Source: Ignavibacteriota bacterium
GTDB taxonomy: Bacteria; Bacteroidota; Ignavibacteria; Tepidaquicellales; Tepidaquicellaceae
Reading direction: 5' to 3'
Assembly: GCA_026390735.1 (NCBI GenBank)
Contig: JAPLFJ010000051.1
Span: 42,933-106,932, forward strand
DNA: 64,000 nucleotides
The notes below the pieces were generated by a model. The model saw nothing but the letters and a program-made list of their open reading frames with translations. It made no database searches and was not told where the DNA came from. The position numbers and the translations under genes are program-made. Below are positions 52,434 through 61,272 of this stretch, piece after piece (position 1 is the first letter of the stretch; each line of letters starts with the position of its first letter).

Positions 52434-52946
52434 ATGAACACAAAATATATGAATCCTTACTTAGCGGGATTTTTACTGGGATTACTTTTATTAGTAACGA
52501 TATTTATTACAGGAAGAGGACTTGGTGCAAGCGGAGCGGTTAAGAGTGCAGTAGTAGCAACAATGAACACTGTATTGCCATGGCATACCGAGAACACTCA
52601 CTTTTATCAGGAGTACAGGGAAGAACATGCCGAGAGTCCACTGAAGAACTGGTTAGTGTTTGAAATGATGGGGGTAATAATAGGAGCGTTTATTTCGGGA
52701 TTAATATCGAACAGATTAAGTTTAAAACTTGAACATTCACCGAAAATAAAATCACGCACAAGAATAATCGGTGCAATTATCGGAGGTTTGTTGTTCGGTT
52801 TTGGTGCACAACTCGGAAGAGGATGTACAAGCGGAGCTGCATTGAGCGGAATGGCAGTATTATCAGCAGGCGGAATAATAACGATGGCGGCAATATTTGG
52901 CGGAGCGTATGCCTTTGCATACTTTTTCAGAAAACTTTGGATTTAA
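52434..52946 (+). CDS. YeeE/YedE-family sulfur-compound transporter subunit (first half)
   Basis: A 170-residue membrane protein with about four to five helices and the family motif LGRGCTSGAALSG containing the conserved cysteine. YeeE/TsuA proteins take up thiosulfate by passing it along cysteines. Here the family is split in two, with the partner at 52965-54155. It begins one base after the cytochrome b stop. Its paralogue is 61273-61833 (both carry MGRGLGASGA or TGRGLGASGA). Confidence 0.88.
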   Translation: MNTKYMNPYLAGFLLGLLLLVTIFITGRGLGASGAVKSAVVATMNTVLPWHTENTHFYQEYREEHAESPLKNWLVFEMMGVIIGAFISGLISNRLSLKLEHSPKIKSRTRIIGAIIGGLLFGFGAQLGRGCTSGAALSGMAVLSAGGIITMAAIFGGAYAFAYFFRKLWI

Positions 52947-52964
52947 AGAGAGGGAGAAATTATA

Positions 52965-54155
52965 ATGGCACCTTTAGTTCCTGACATAATAGGAAATGAA
53001 TTAAACCTTGTGATAGCAATAATAATTGGTATTGCATTCGGGTTTATACTTGAGCAGGCAGGTTTTTCTACATCAAAAAAACTTGTGGGTTTATTTTACG
53101 GATATGATTTTACTGTACTCCGCGTATTCTTTACGGGCGGCGTAACGGCAATGATAGGAGTAATAATTCTCGGACATTACGGCTTGCTTGATTTAAGTCT
53201 GATATACGTGAATCCTACTTTTATATGGTCGGCAGTGGTAGGAGGATTAGTGATGGGTCTTGGATTTGTGATTGGCGGATTCTGTCCGGGTACGAGTGTA
53301 TGCGCGGCAGCAATAGGAAAGATTGACGCGATGATATTTGTGGGAGGTTCATTCCTCGGAGTGCTGGCATTTGCAGAGGGCTATCCTTTGTTTGAAAACT
53401 TCTACAAGGCAGGCGCATGGGGAAATATAAGAATATTTGAATTAGCGGGAGCATCGCAAAGTTTATTTGCATTCCTGCTTGTGTTTATGGCGGTTACTGC
53501 GTTTGCAGTTACTACAATGATTGAAAAAAGAAATAACGGATTTATCGATTCAGATTTGAAACCATTAAAGTTGTACTATGGATTAGCGGTAATAGCACTT
53601 GTTATAGGTATTTCAGCATTTGCATTTCCCGAAAGGCAATCTTCGTTAAAGCTGGAATCAAACAATCCTGAACTGGTTGCAAAGTCGAAGTTTGAAATGA
53701 TGGATTCAGATGAATTAGCATTCAGGCTACTGGACAACGACAAATCTATACAAATACTCGATTTCAGGACTAAAGAAGAATTCAAAGAACTTAGTTTACC
53801 AAAATCTTCGAACTGGATGATGGATAATGTTTTCGGAAAAGATATTCATAAAAAACTTGTAACAAAGCATATGAAGAATGTTATTATAGCGAATGATGAA
53901 AACGAAGGTAAAAGACTTGGATTTATAGCGAGTGAACTGGGGTATAAGGATATATATGTATTAAAAGGCGGAATGACTGAGTTTAAGAATTTAATCTTAT
54001 ACTTTAAAAGACCAGAGACTTCAACAAGGCAGATGTTGGCGACTTACGATTTCAGGGAAAAAGCAAGCAAGAAATTACCCGAGCTGATAGAAGCGAATAA
54101 GAAACTAATGAATACAGACGAAAAGAAGACTAAGCGTGTAGTTGGCGGATGTTAG
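52965..54155 (+). CDS. YeeE/YedE transporter second half fused to a rhodanese-like domain
   Basis: A 396-residue protein. Residues 1-215 are membrane helices with GFVIGGFCPGTSVCAAAIGK holding two cysteines. Residues about 240-345 are a rhodanese-like domain (ILDFRTKEEF; YVLKGGMTEFK). The active loop reads VIIANDENEGKRLGF, with no catalytic cysteine. The chain ends in a basic tail, KKTKRVVGGC, with a terminal cysteine. The same module at 61830-63076 is encoded by two genes. The terminal Cys as sulfur carrier is an inference. Confidence 0.88.
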   Translation: MAPLVPDIIGNELNLVIAIIIGIAFGFILEQAGFSTSKKLVGLFYGYDFTVLRVFFTGGVTAMIGVIILGHYGLLDLSLIYVNPTFIWSAVVGGLVMGLGFVIGGFCPGTSVCAAAIGKIDAMIFVGGSFLGVLAFAEGYPLFENFYKAGAWGNIRIFELAGASQSLFAFLLVFMAVTAFAVTTMIEKRNNGFIDSDLKPLKLYYGLAVIALVIGISAFAFPERQSSLKLESNNPELVAKSKFEMMDSDELAFRLLDNDKSIQILDFRTKEEFKELSLPKSSNWMMDNVFGKDIHKKLVTKHMKNVIIANDENEGKRLGFIASELGYKDIYVLKGGMTEFKNLILYFKRPETSTRQMLATYDFREKASKKLPELIEANKKLMNTDEKKTKRVVGGC

Positions 54156-54183
54156 TATAGGGAATGACATTTGATTTAAAGGG

Positions 54184-54217
54184 AAGCTCCTTGTGCTAAA
54201 ACGTGAGGAGCTTTTTT
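54184..54217 (+). terminator. Rho-independent terminator
   Basis: AAGCTCCT and AGGAGCTT form an 8-bp stem with a 14-nt loop, followed by a run of T, 28 bp after the stop of the YeeE-rhodanese gene. It ends the octaheme cytochrome operon. Confidence 0.88.
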
Positions 54218-54315
54218 ATTGACAAGAAAACGAACAAATTTGGGAAAGGACCGACAATTATGACGAATAATATTTAAAATATATTGATTTTTATTGTATA
54301 TTCATCGTTAATATC

Positions 54316-54331
54316 TGGTATGATAATTGCT
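54316..54331 (+). promoter_or_regulatory. Candidate sigma-54 promoter
   Basis: TGGTATG-ATAA-TTGCT keeps the GG-N10-GC spacing of -24/-12 promoters but has two C-to-T changes in the -24 box. It ends 30 bp before the DUF2202 start, the same geometry as the site at 25842-25857. Weaker than the other two sites. Confidence 0.5.
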
Positions 54332-54361
54332 TCAATAAATAGTAAATTAACTTAAAATACC

Positions 54362-55012
54362 ATGAAAAAATTATTAGTATTAAGCTTCGTTGCGATTGCA
54401 GCTATTGTTATTGTTACAAAAAGCGTGAGTTCAGCGAATAAGGTTTACAATTCAGGTTTCGTAAACCAAAGTGATTCATTCTATTGCAAAGCAGCAGATT
54501 TTTCGAAGCAGGATGTTTCTGCATCGGAAGAGAAAGAACTTTTATACATGAGAGAAGAAGAGAAAATGGCTCACGATGTGTATTCGATGATGTATGATAA
54601 ATGGGGTTTAAGACCATTTTCCAATATTATGGGTGCAGAAGAAAGACATATGGCTGCTATAAAATCAATGATTGACAAATATGCGTTGACCGACCCTACG
54701 AAAGATGTAAAGACAGGGGCTTTTACGAATACTGAAATCAAGAAACTTTATGCAGGATTACTGGAGCAAGGGAATATTTCGGAGTTGGATGCCTTAAAAG
54801 CGGGAGCCGAGATCGAGGAAGTGGATATTAAAGATTTAATTCAGGCAATAAAAGATACCGATAATAATGACATTAAATTTGTGTACAACAATTTGCTAAA
54901 TGCATCCGGAAATCATTTACGCGCATTTATGAGAAATATAGAAAGAAGGGGTGGGATTTATATTCCTAAACATCTTGATAAGAAAACTTTTGAAGAAATA
55001 TTAAACGATTAA
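54362..55012 (+). CDS. DUF2202 ferritin-like protein, exported
   Basis: A 216-residue protein with a signal peptide (LLVLSFVAIAAIVIVTKSVS). The DUF2202 domain is a ferritin-like four-helix fold with EEKELLYMREEEKMAHDVYS, ExxH-type residues in GAEERHMAAIKSMI, and a late helix with NHLRAFMRNIE. The carboxylate/His set suggests a di-iron or other metal site. The stop directly abuts the next start, so it is co-translated with the methyltransferase. Confidence 0.85.
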   Translation: MKKLLVLSFVAIAAIVIVTKSVSSANKVYNSGFVNQSDSFYCKAADFSKQDVSASEEKELLYMREEEKMAHDVYSMMYDKWGLRPFSNIMGAEERHMAAIKSMIDKYALTDPTKDVKTGAFTNTEIKKLYAGLLEQGNISELDALKAGAEIEEVDIKDLIQAIKDTDNNDIKFVYNNLLNASGNHLRAFMRNIERRGGIYIPKHLDKKTFEEILND

Positions 55013-55633
55013 ATGACAATTAACAAGAAACACTGGTACGACGGAATATTTTACGATAAAGTAATTGCTCCAAATCAGGACAAAGCGTTTAAAGTTACAA
55101 AGGATATGATGAATGAACAATCCAGTGTTTTAGATGTAGGATGCGGAACAGGAAGACTCTCGTTTCAATTGGCAGATAAATGCAAAAAGACAGACGGCAT
55201 AGATTTATCCGAAAAAAACATAAGAGTTGCTAAAAAGAATCTGGAACTGAAACCATCGGACAGGATATCGTTTTATCATACAGATGCAGATAATTTCCTG
55301 AAGGTAAACAGAAACCACTATGATTATTCAGTACTTTCGTACGTAATACACGAAATAGATGAACCCGACCGTGTACCGCTGTTAAAATTGTTGTCAGAAT
55401 ACAGCGACAAAATTATACTGATAGACTACCTTGTTCCAAGGCCGAATGGTTTTACAAACCTTATAAACGGCATTGTCGAGTTTGTTGCGGGGAAAGAACA
55501 CTACAGGAACTTTAAATCTTATGTGTTAAACGGAGGAATAAAAGGTCTGGCAGAACAAAGCGGGCTATCGATTAGAGAAGAGGTTTTAGACTCACCTAAA
55601 ACAGTGCATATTGCAGTTCTTTCAATGAACTGA
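55013..55633 (+). CDS. Class I SAM-dependent methyltransferase
   Basis: A 206-residue methyltransferase with motif I SVLDVGCGTGRLSFQL near residue 37 and an acidic motif II (TDGIDLSEKNI). The C-terminal half is small-molecule-type, with VIHEIDEPDRVPLLK. It starts at the base after the DUF2202 stop. The substrate is unknown; position among metal and sulfur genes hints at a small thiol or metalloid (inference). Confidence 0.8.
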   Translation: MTINKKHWYDGIFYDKVIAPNQDKAFKVTKDMMNEQSSVLDVGCGTGRLSFQLADKCKKTDGIDLSEKNIRVAKKNLELKPSDRISFYHTDADNFLKVNRNHYDYSVLSYVIHEIDEPDRVPLLKLLSEYSDKIILIDYLVPRPNGFTNLINGIVEFVAGKEHYRNFKSYVLNGGIKGLAEQSGLSIREEVLDSPKTVHIAVLSMN

Positions 55634-55695
55634 TTGTTCCTTGCTACTGACAAGTAATATAATTATTTTCTGTTATAAATCATAACAGAAGAATA

Positions 55696-55920
55696 TTGAA
55701 AGATAAAATCAAAAATAACATAATTACAATAGCGGGATTTGGTATCGGAATGGTTGGAGGATATCTGTACTGGCAATATGTGGGTTGTGCATCAGGTACA
55801 TGTCCGATAACGTCAAGCTGGAAGATAATGTTAATTTACGGCGGTGCCATAGGCGGACTGCTTGGGAACATGGTGCAGGATATTATAAGGAAACACAAAA
55901 TCAGGAAAGCAAATATATAA
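55696..55920 (+). CDS. DUF6132-family small membrane protein
   Basis: A 74-residue protein starting at TTG (55696). Two hydrophobic segments flank the motif VGCASGTCPITSSW, which is the DUF6132 signature with a conserved cysteine pair. The function is unknown, but family members tend to lie near sulfur or redox genes. The stop codon overlaps the next start by one base (TAATG). Confidence 0.8.
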   Translation: MKDKIKNNIITIAGFGIGMVGGYLYWQYVGCASGTCPITSSWKIMLIYGGAIGGLLGNMVQDIIRKHKIRKANI

Positions 55921-56516
55921 TGGAAGATAACTTCTGGAATAAGAGATATGCCGAGCCTGAATATGCATACGGTAAAGAACCCAATGAATACTTCAAAGAG
56001 GTTATAGACGGTTTAAAGCCCGGCAAAATATTACTCCCGGGTGAAGGAGAAGGGAGAAATGCGGTTTATGCAGCAACAAAAGGCTGGGAAGTAACCGCAA
56101 TAGACCTGAGTACTGAGGGCAAAAACAAGGCAGACAAACTTGCAAAAGAAAGCAATGTGAAAATTAAATATATAGTTTCGTCATTTGAAGAATATTCTTT
56201 TATAGAAAACGAGTATGACGCAATAGCATTAATATTTGTTCATTTCAATCAGAACAACAGAGAAAACACCCACAGAGCGATTGCTAACTCATTAAAAAAA
56301 GGCGGGGTATTATTAATTGAAGCCTTTAGTAAATCACAAATCAATAATGATTCAGGGGGACCGAAGGATATCTCCTCTTTATACAGCATTGAGGACATTC
56401 GGCAAGATTTTTCGGAATTTACCATTGAGTGTTTATCTGAGCATCAGGTACAATTATCAGAAGGTCCATACCATAAAGGCACTGCTGATGTAATACGTTT
56501 AAAGGCTATAAAATAG
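55920..56516 (+). CDS. Class I SAM-dependent methyltransferase (TehB-like)
   Basis: The start at 55920 (MEDNFWNKRYAEPEYAYGKE) overlaps the DUF6132 stop by one base and gives about 198 residues; an upstream in-frame ATG at 55785 lies inside the DUF6132 gene and is rejected. Motif I is KILLPGEGEGRNAVYAA, then TAIDLSTEG. The N-terminal WNxRY..YGKEPN pattern is that of thiol/tellurite-type methyltransferases. A role in detoxifying thiols or metalloids is inferred. Confidence 0.85.
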   Translation: MEDNFWNKRYAEPEYAYGKEPNEYFKEVIDGLKPGKILLPGEGEGRNAVYAATKGWEVTAIDLSTEGKNKADKLAKESNVKIKYIVSSFEEYSFIENEYDAIALIFVHFNQNNRENTHRAIANSLKKGGVLLIEAFSKSQINNDSGGPKDISSLYSIEDIRQDFSEFTIECLSEHQVQLSEGPYHKGTADVIRLKAIK

Positions 56517-56632
56517 ATTCCTCTTCCTACCCCCACGACAACATTAAAAACAAATTCTATTTATATGATATTGACATTTTGAATTAATCTTCATAATTTG
56601 CTAATAACAACATTTATTAATATTAAATAATT

Positions 56633-57043
56633 ATGCAAGATAGAATCGTAGATTTAATACTTTCGTTAAAAAGCAGATGTCTCGAAAAAGAAGAGTCCAT
56701 AAGACTTGAGTTCGGTCTATCTCCCGCTGAATACAGGGGAATACTTGCGATGCAGCCGGACGAACCCTGTAACTGCAATGCTCTTTCAAAGAACATGGGA
56801 CTTTCCGTTTCAAGGGGAAGCCGCGTAGTGGAGAAATTAATAAAGAATAAATATTTAGAGCAGGAAGTTTCGAAGGCAGACAGACGGAACATTATTCTAA
56901 AACTTGCACCGAGAGGTTTAAGAGTCAGAAAGAAAATTGAAGCAATGCTGAGCGAATGCGAACAGACAATTGAGAGCAAACTTACAGATTCTGAGATTAA
57001 GAACACGATTAAGATTTTTCATAAGCTGGAAGATTGTTTGTAG
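56633..57043 (+). CDS. MarR-family transcriptional regulator
   Basis: A 136-residue winged-helix protein: AEYRGILAMQPDEPCNCNAL (with two neighbouring cysteines), LSVSRGSRVVEKLIKNKYLE as recognition helix, and EVSKADRRNIILKLAPRG as wing. The CNC cysteines at the HTH could sense redox or metal. It lies between the methyltransferase genes and the molybdoenzyme operon, which it may control. Confidence 0.85.
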   Translation: MQDRIVDLILSLKSRCLEKEESIRLEFGLSPAEYRGILAMQPDEPCNCNALSKNMGLSVSRGSRVVEKLIKNKYLEQEVSKADRRNIILKLAPRGLRVRKKIEAMLSECEQTIESKLTDSEIKNTIKIFHKLEDCL

Positions 57044-57096
57044 ATAATCCGCCACGGGGGACACGAAGAACGTGGAGTTAAGAGTTTGAAATTAAG

Positions 57097-57153
57097 AAAC
57101 CGTTAAAACGGTTAGTATCAGTTGTTTTTCATACCCACGACTAAAGTCGTGGG
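57097..57153. repeat. REP-like palindrome pair
   Basis: AAACCGTTAAAACGGTT at 57097-57113 and CCCACGACT-AA-AGTCGTGGG at 57134-57153, followed by GCTGAATT. These are the same two modules, in the same order, as at 4592-4649. The pair lies between the MarR gene and the molybdoenzyme. Confidence 0.8.
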
Positions 57154-57253
57154 CTGAATTTAAAAGAATTCAGCTGATATGGTATAATGAATAAAGTATA
57201 TAATTAACAAGTTATTTTCCCCTTCAAAGGGATAAAACCTTTGATTTTAAAAT

Positions 57254-59458
57254 ATGGACGTTTCAAGACGAAAGTTTTTAAAGATTAGCGGAGCCTCGCT
57301 CGGACTTGTAGCTGCAAGTTCAACAATCGGCGGCTTCGTAAAGAAATCCAATGCCTTCTTCGAAAATAAATCAGAAGATTCCAAGAGCGTTAAAAAAATC
57401 CCAACATACTGTGACATTTGCTTCTGGAAATGCGGTGCGATTGCATACGTACGTGACGGCAAACTGTGGAAGATAGAAGGCAATCCCGATGACCCGCTCA
57501 GCAAGGGACGACTTTGTCCGAGAGGCACAGGCGGAATCGGCGCGCATTACGACAAAGACAGGCTCACATCACCTCTCATCAGAAAGAATAACCGCGGAGA
57601 AGAAGAATGGGTAGCCGTTACGTGGGATGAAGCACTTACATACATTGCCGACAAGATGCAAAAGATAAAATCAAGTTACGGACCTGAGTCGATGGCATTT
57701 TTCAGTCACGGCATCGGCGGTAATTTTCTCAAGCATATGATTAAGGCATACGGTTCGGCAAACATTGCAGCACCGTCGTTTGCACAATGCAGAGGCCCCA
57801 GAGACGTTGGTTTCAGAATGACTTTCGGCGAAGACATTGGTTCACCTGAAAGAACTGATATAGAAAACGCGAAGTGTCTTGTGCTGATAGGTTCACACCT
57901 TGGCGAAAATATGCATAACACACAGGTACAGGAATTCGCGAAGATGAACGGTGACGGCGGAGTTATAATTGTTGCAGACCCGAGATTTTCAGTTGCGGCG
58001 AGCAAGGCAAAGTATTATCTGCCTGTAAAACCCGGGACTGACATTGCATTAGTTAACGCATGGATGAACGTGATAGTGAATGAAAATCTTTATGACAAAG
58101 AGTACGTAGATAAATACGGATTTGGTTTTGAACAGTTTAAAGCAGAGATACAGAAGTACACACCAGAATGGGCTTACATTGAAACAGGTGTTTCACCTGA
58201 ACTGATAAGAGATTCTGCACGAGAAATGGCAAAGTATAAACCTGCAACGTTGATTCATCCCGGACGGCACACAACCTGGTACGGTGACGATGCACAAAGA
58301 AGCAGAGCGATTGCACTGCTGAATGCACTGATGGGGAGCTGGGGAAGAAAGGGCGGCTTCTTTTATCCTGTAAGTATGGATGTACCTGCGTATCCTTATC
58401 CTGAATATCCGCATTCCGATAAGCCTAAAGTTGATAACCCTGATAAGAAATATCCTTTTGCACACGAGACATTAACCACAGGAATAAGAGAAGCTACGAT
58501 TACGGGCAAACCTTATCCTGTAAAGGGGTGGCTTGTTTACGGTACTAACCTTATGCAGGCATTGCCGAATAGGGATGAGACTATTAAGGCAATACAGAAT
58601 CTGGATTTGATGGTGGTAGTAGATGTGGTGCCGAGTGAGATTGCAGGATGGGCAGATGTAGTATTACCTGAACCTGTATATCTTGAGAGATACGATGATA
58701 TGAACGTTGAGTTCTTCAAAGAACCGTTTGTGGCAATAAGGCAGCCTGTGGTTGAACCGCCGAATGAGCAGAAGCCAAACTGGTGGATTGCGAAGAAGCT
58801 CGCGGAGAAGCTCGGGCTTGGAAATTACTTCCCGTGGAATGACATTGAAGAGTACTATAAGACAAGACTTACTAATGCAGGGCTGAGTTTTGATGAACTG
58901 AAAAAGAAGGGCATTATTAAAGGAAAGAAACAGCCTATTTATTTTGATGAAGGTGTTCCAGATAAATTCCAGACTCCATCAGGAAAAATAGAGTTCTATT
59001 CGTTACAGTTACAGGAAAAGGGATTCGACCCCGTTCCGAAATTCAATAAACAAAAAGAACCTCCTGCCGGTACATTCAGATTACTGTTCGGACGAGCACC
59101 CGTACATACATTCAGTAAGACACAAAACAATCCTTTACTTTATGATATGATGAGCGAGAACGAGATATGGGTTAACAAAGATGTTGCCAATAAGTATGGA
59201 CTGAAGTCCGGTGATTACGTTAAGCTGAAAAATCAGGATGGTGTGGTGAGCAATAAGATTAAAGTTAAAGCAACAGAGAGAATAAGAACGGATTGCGTGT
59301 ATATGGTTCATGGTTTCGGACATAATGCAAAAAAACAGACACTGGCTTATGGCAAGGGTGCGAGTGACGCGGGATTGATAACAAAATATGCGGTGGATCC
59401 TCTTATGGGCGGGAATGGGATGAGTGTGAATTTTGTGAGCTTAGAAATGCAATTATGA
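57254..59458 (+). CDS. Molybdopterin oxidoreductase, polysulfide/thiosulfate reductase catalytic-subunit type
   Basis: A 734-residue protein with a Tat signal (SRRKFLKISGASLGLVAASS). A 4Fe-4S motif C-x2-C-x3-C-x27-C starts at YCDICFWKCG (about residue 53). The bis-MGD enzyme body follows, with PSFAQCRGPRD holding the probable Mo-ligand cysteine. The C-terminal pterin domain has RLLFGRAPVHTFSKTQNNPL. With the next two genes it forms a PsrABC/PhsABC-type complex, catalytic on the periplasmic side. The substrate (polysulfide, thiosulfate, tetrathionate, or an oxidative reaction) is not decided by sequence. Confidence 0.88.
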   Translation: MDVSRRKFLKISGASLGLVAASSTIGGFVKKSNAFFENKSEDSKSVKKIPTYCDICFWKCGAIAYVRDGKLWKIEGNPDDPLSKGRLCPRGTGGIGAHYDKDRLTSPLIRKNNRGEEEWVAVTWDEALTYIADKMQKIKSSYGPESMAFFSHGIGGNFLKHMIKAYGSANIAAPSFAQCRGPRDVGFRMTFGEDIGSPERTDIENAKCLVLIGSHLGENMHNTQVQEFAKMNGDGGVIIVADPRFSVAASKAKYYLPVKPGTDIALVNAWMNVIVNENLYDKEYVDKYGFGFEQFKAEIQKYTPEWAYIETGVSPELIRDSAREMAKYKPATLIHPGRHTTWYGDDAQRSRAIALLNALMGSWGRKGGFFYPVSMDVPAYPYPEYPHSDKPKVDNPDKKYPFAHETLTTGIREATITGKPYPVKGWLVYGTNLMQALPNRDETIKAIQNLDLMVVVDVVPSEIAGWADVVLPEPVYLERYDDMNVEFFKEPFVAIRQPVVEPPNEQKPNWWIAKKLAEKLGLGNYFPWNDIEEYYKTRLTNAGLSFDELKKKGIIKGKKQPIYFDEGVPDKFQTPSGKIEFYSLQLQEKGFDPVPKFNKQKEPPAGTFRLLFGRAPVHTFSKTQNNPLLYDMMSENEIWVNKDVANKYGLKSGDYVKLKNQDGVVSNKIKVKATERIRTDCVYMVHGFGHNAKKQTLAYGKGASDAGLITKYAVDPLMGGNGMSVNFVSLEMQL

Positions 59459-59601
59459 ATTCAGAATTATGAATGATGAATTGAAAAGATTAAGAAAAGA
59501 TATCCGCGAATTAAACGAATTAAGCTAATTACGCGAATTGGAAAAGCGAATCGCAAGCGATTTAGAGAAAGAGATTTTTAAAATTTTATAGATAACAGAT
59601 T

Positions 59602-60141
59602 ATGGCAAGATTCGGAATGGTGATTGACACAAAGAAGTGCGTTGGATGCATGGATTGTGTTGTAGCCTGCAAGACCGAGAATAATGTACCCGAAGGTTTG
59701 AACAGGGACTGGATAGTTCAGGACGTGAAAGGTACTTATCCGACTTTGAATATGCAGATAAGGACGGAAAGATGCAACCACTGCGACAATCCGCCATGTG
59801 TTTACTGCTGTCCGTGCGGAGCAAGCCACATACACGAGCTTGGCGGTGTTGTTCTTGTTTATCACGACAAATGCAGCGGGTGCAAAGCCTGTATGGCAGC
59901 GTGTCCATACGATGCAAGGTTTATACATCCTGACGGGTATGCTAATAAGTGCACATTCTGCATTCACAGAGTTGAAAACGGAATGGACCCTGCGTGTGTT
60001 TCGGTTTGTCCGACACACTGTATGTACTTTGGAGACTTAGACGACCCGAACAGCGAACTGAACAAGCTTCTGAATTCAAGAAAGCACAGAGCACTTATTA
60101 CCGAAGCAGGCACAAAACCACAAATATTTTATCTGGATTAG
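59602..60141 (+). CDS. 4Fe-4S ferredoxin-type electron-transfer subunit (PsrB/PhsB-like)
   Basis: A 179-residue protein with four cluster motifs: CVGCMDCVVACKTEN, CNHCDNPPCVYCCPCG, CSGCKACMAACPYDA, and CTFCIHR..CVSVCPTHC. It wires the molybdoenzyme to the NrfD subunit. In the second motif an extra Cys (VYCCPCG) replaces the usual V-C-P-T. A 143-bp spacer of repeat-like AT-rich sequence separates it from the catalytic gene; 9 bp separate it from the NrfD gene. Confidence 0.93.
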   Translation: MARFGMVIDTKKCVGCMDCVVACKTENNVPEGLNRDWIVQDVKGTYPTLNMQIRTERCNHCDNPPCVYCCPCGASHIHELGGVVLVYHDKCSGCKACMAACPYDARFIHPDGYANKCTFCIHRVENGMDPACVSVCPTHCMYFGDLDDPNSELNKLLNSRKHRALITEAGTKPQIFYLD

Positions 60142-60150
60142 GAGAGAATT

Positions 60151-61101
60151 ATGAATGAGATTACAATCACAAGAAATAATCATTTAATAGACCCGACTCT
60201 AAGCATATGGGGATGGGAAATTTCTGTTTACCTATTCCTTGGCGGTCTGGTAGCGGGAATGATGATTTTATCAGGTTACTTTTTATACAGGGAAAGACAC
60301 AAACAGTTTATTACTTCCTGTACCGTAGTACCATTGATTGGAATTGTACTTTTGAGTGTTGGTATGTTTGCCTTATTCTTAGACCTTGAACACAAACTTT
60401 ACACATGGAGAATGTACACTACTTTTCAGCCTACATCACCAATGTCGTGGGGCGCATGGATTTTACTGTTAGTATATCCTGCAATGTTTGCAATGCTATT
60501 AATAAAAGTACCGGGCTTTATTCCAAAGAAGTTTACTTTGCTTTTTAAATGGTCGGAGTACATTAATAACAACAAAAGAGTTTTACAGAGCATTGGAATT
60601 GCAAACATGGTAGTCGGTTCAGGACTTGGGATTTACACGGGTGTGCTTTTAAGTTCATACGGCGCAAGACCTTTGTGGAACAGTTCAATTCTTGGGATTT
60701 TGTTTTTAGTTTCAGGATTATCAACGGCATCAGCTTTAGTTCACATGATTGCAAAAGACAAAGAGGAAAGCCGATTATTAGCAAGAGCAGATAATTTATT
60801 CATACTGTTTGAATTATTGATACTCGGATTATTTATAATAAATCTTCTGAGTTCAACTCAGGCACATATAAACGCAGTGAAGATTATACTTACAGGTCCT
60901 TATGCAGCAGGTTTCTGGGTGTTTGTTGTAGGGCTTGGACTTGTTGTACCATTATTAATACAGTCGCTGGCTGTTTCACACAGAATTAAGCATACTGCCG
61001 TGGCACCGATTCTCGTGATAGTTGGAGGATTATTATTAAGGTTTGTGATTGTAAACGCAGGGCTTTTAAGTCACTGGACAAAGGTAATCGGATTAGAATA
61101 A
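60151..61101 (+). CDS. NrfD/PsrC-family membrane subunit
   Basis: A 316-residue protein with eight to nine transmembrane helices and the NrfD N-terminal pattern (WGWEISVYLFLGGLVAGMMI). It exchanges electrons with menaquinone in the inner membrane. It completes the three-subunit Psr/Phs-type complex. A REP-like palindrome pair follows. Confidence 0.92.
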   Translation: MNEITITRNNHLIDPTLSIWGWEISVYLFLGGLVAGMMILSGYFLYRERHKQFITSCTVVPLIGIVLLSVGMFALFLDLEHKLYTWRMYTTFQPTSPMSWGAWILLLVYPAMFAMLLIKVPGFIPKKFTLLFKWSEYINNNKRVLQSIGIANMVVGSGLGIYTGVLLSSYGARPLWNSSILGILFLVSGLSTASALVHMIAKDKEESRLLARADNLFILFELLILGLFIINLLSSTQAHINAVKIILTGPYAAGFWVFVVGLGLVVPLLIQSLAVSHRIKHTAVAPILVIVGGLLLRFVIVNAGLLSHWTKVIGLE

Positions 61102-61152
61102 ATAAAGTCAGTAACTTACAAATTTAAATTTATGATAAGTCTTTTAAATTCA

Positions 61153-61213
61153 GCCCATGACTTTAGTCATGGGACAAAGAATTATCAAAGAACTTTAACC
61201 GTTTTAACGGTTT
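61153..61213. repeat. REP-like palindrome pair, inverted order
   Basis: CCCATGACT-TT-AGTCATGGG at about 61153-61172 and AACCGTT-TT-AACGGTT at about 61198-61213. This is the same pair as at 57097-57153 but in reverse order. The first hairpin has C-to-T and matching G-to-A changes relative to the other copies (CATG for CACG), so pairing is kept. Confidence 0.8.
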
Positions 61214-61272
61214 TTACGCTGTGAAATTAATTAGAATAAAATAATTTTATAATTTTTAAAGAGGCAAAATTA

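Noticed and set aside
55785..55919. Upstream extension of the TehB-like methyltransferase
   Set aside because: It lies inside the DUF6132 gene in another frame; the start at 55920 has a typical TAATG coupling and gives the normal family N-terminus.
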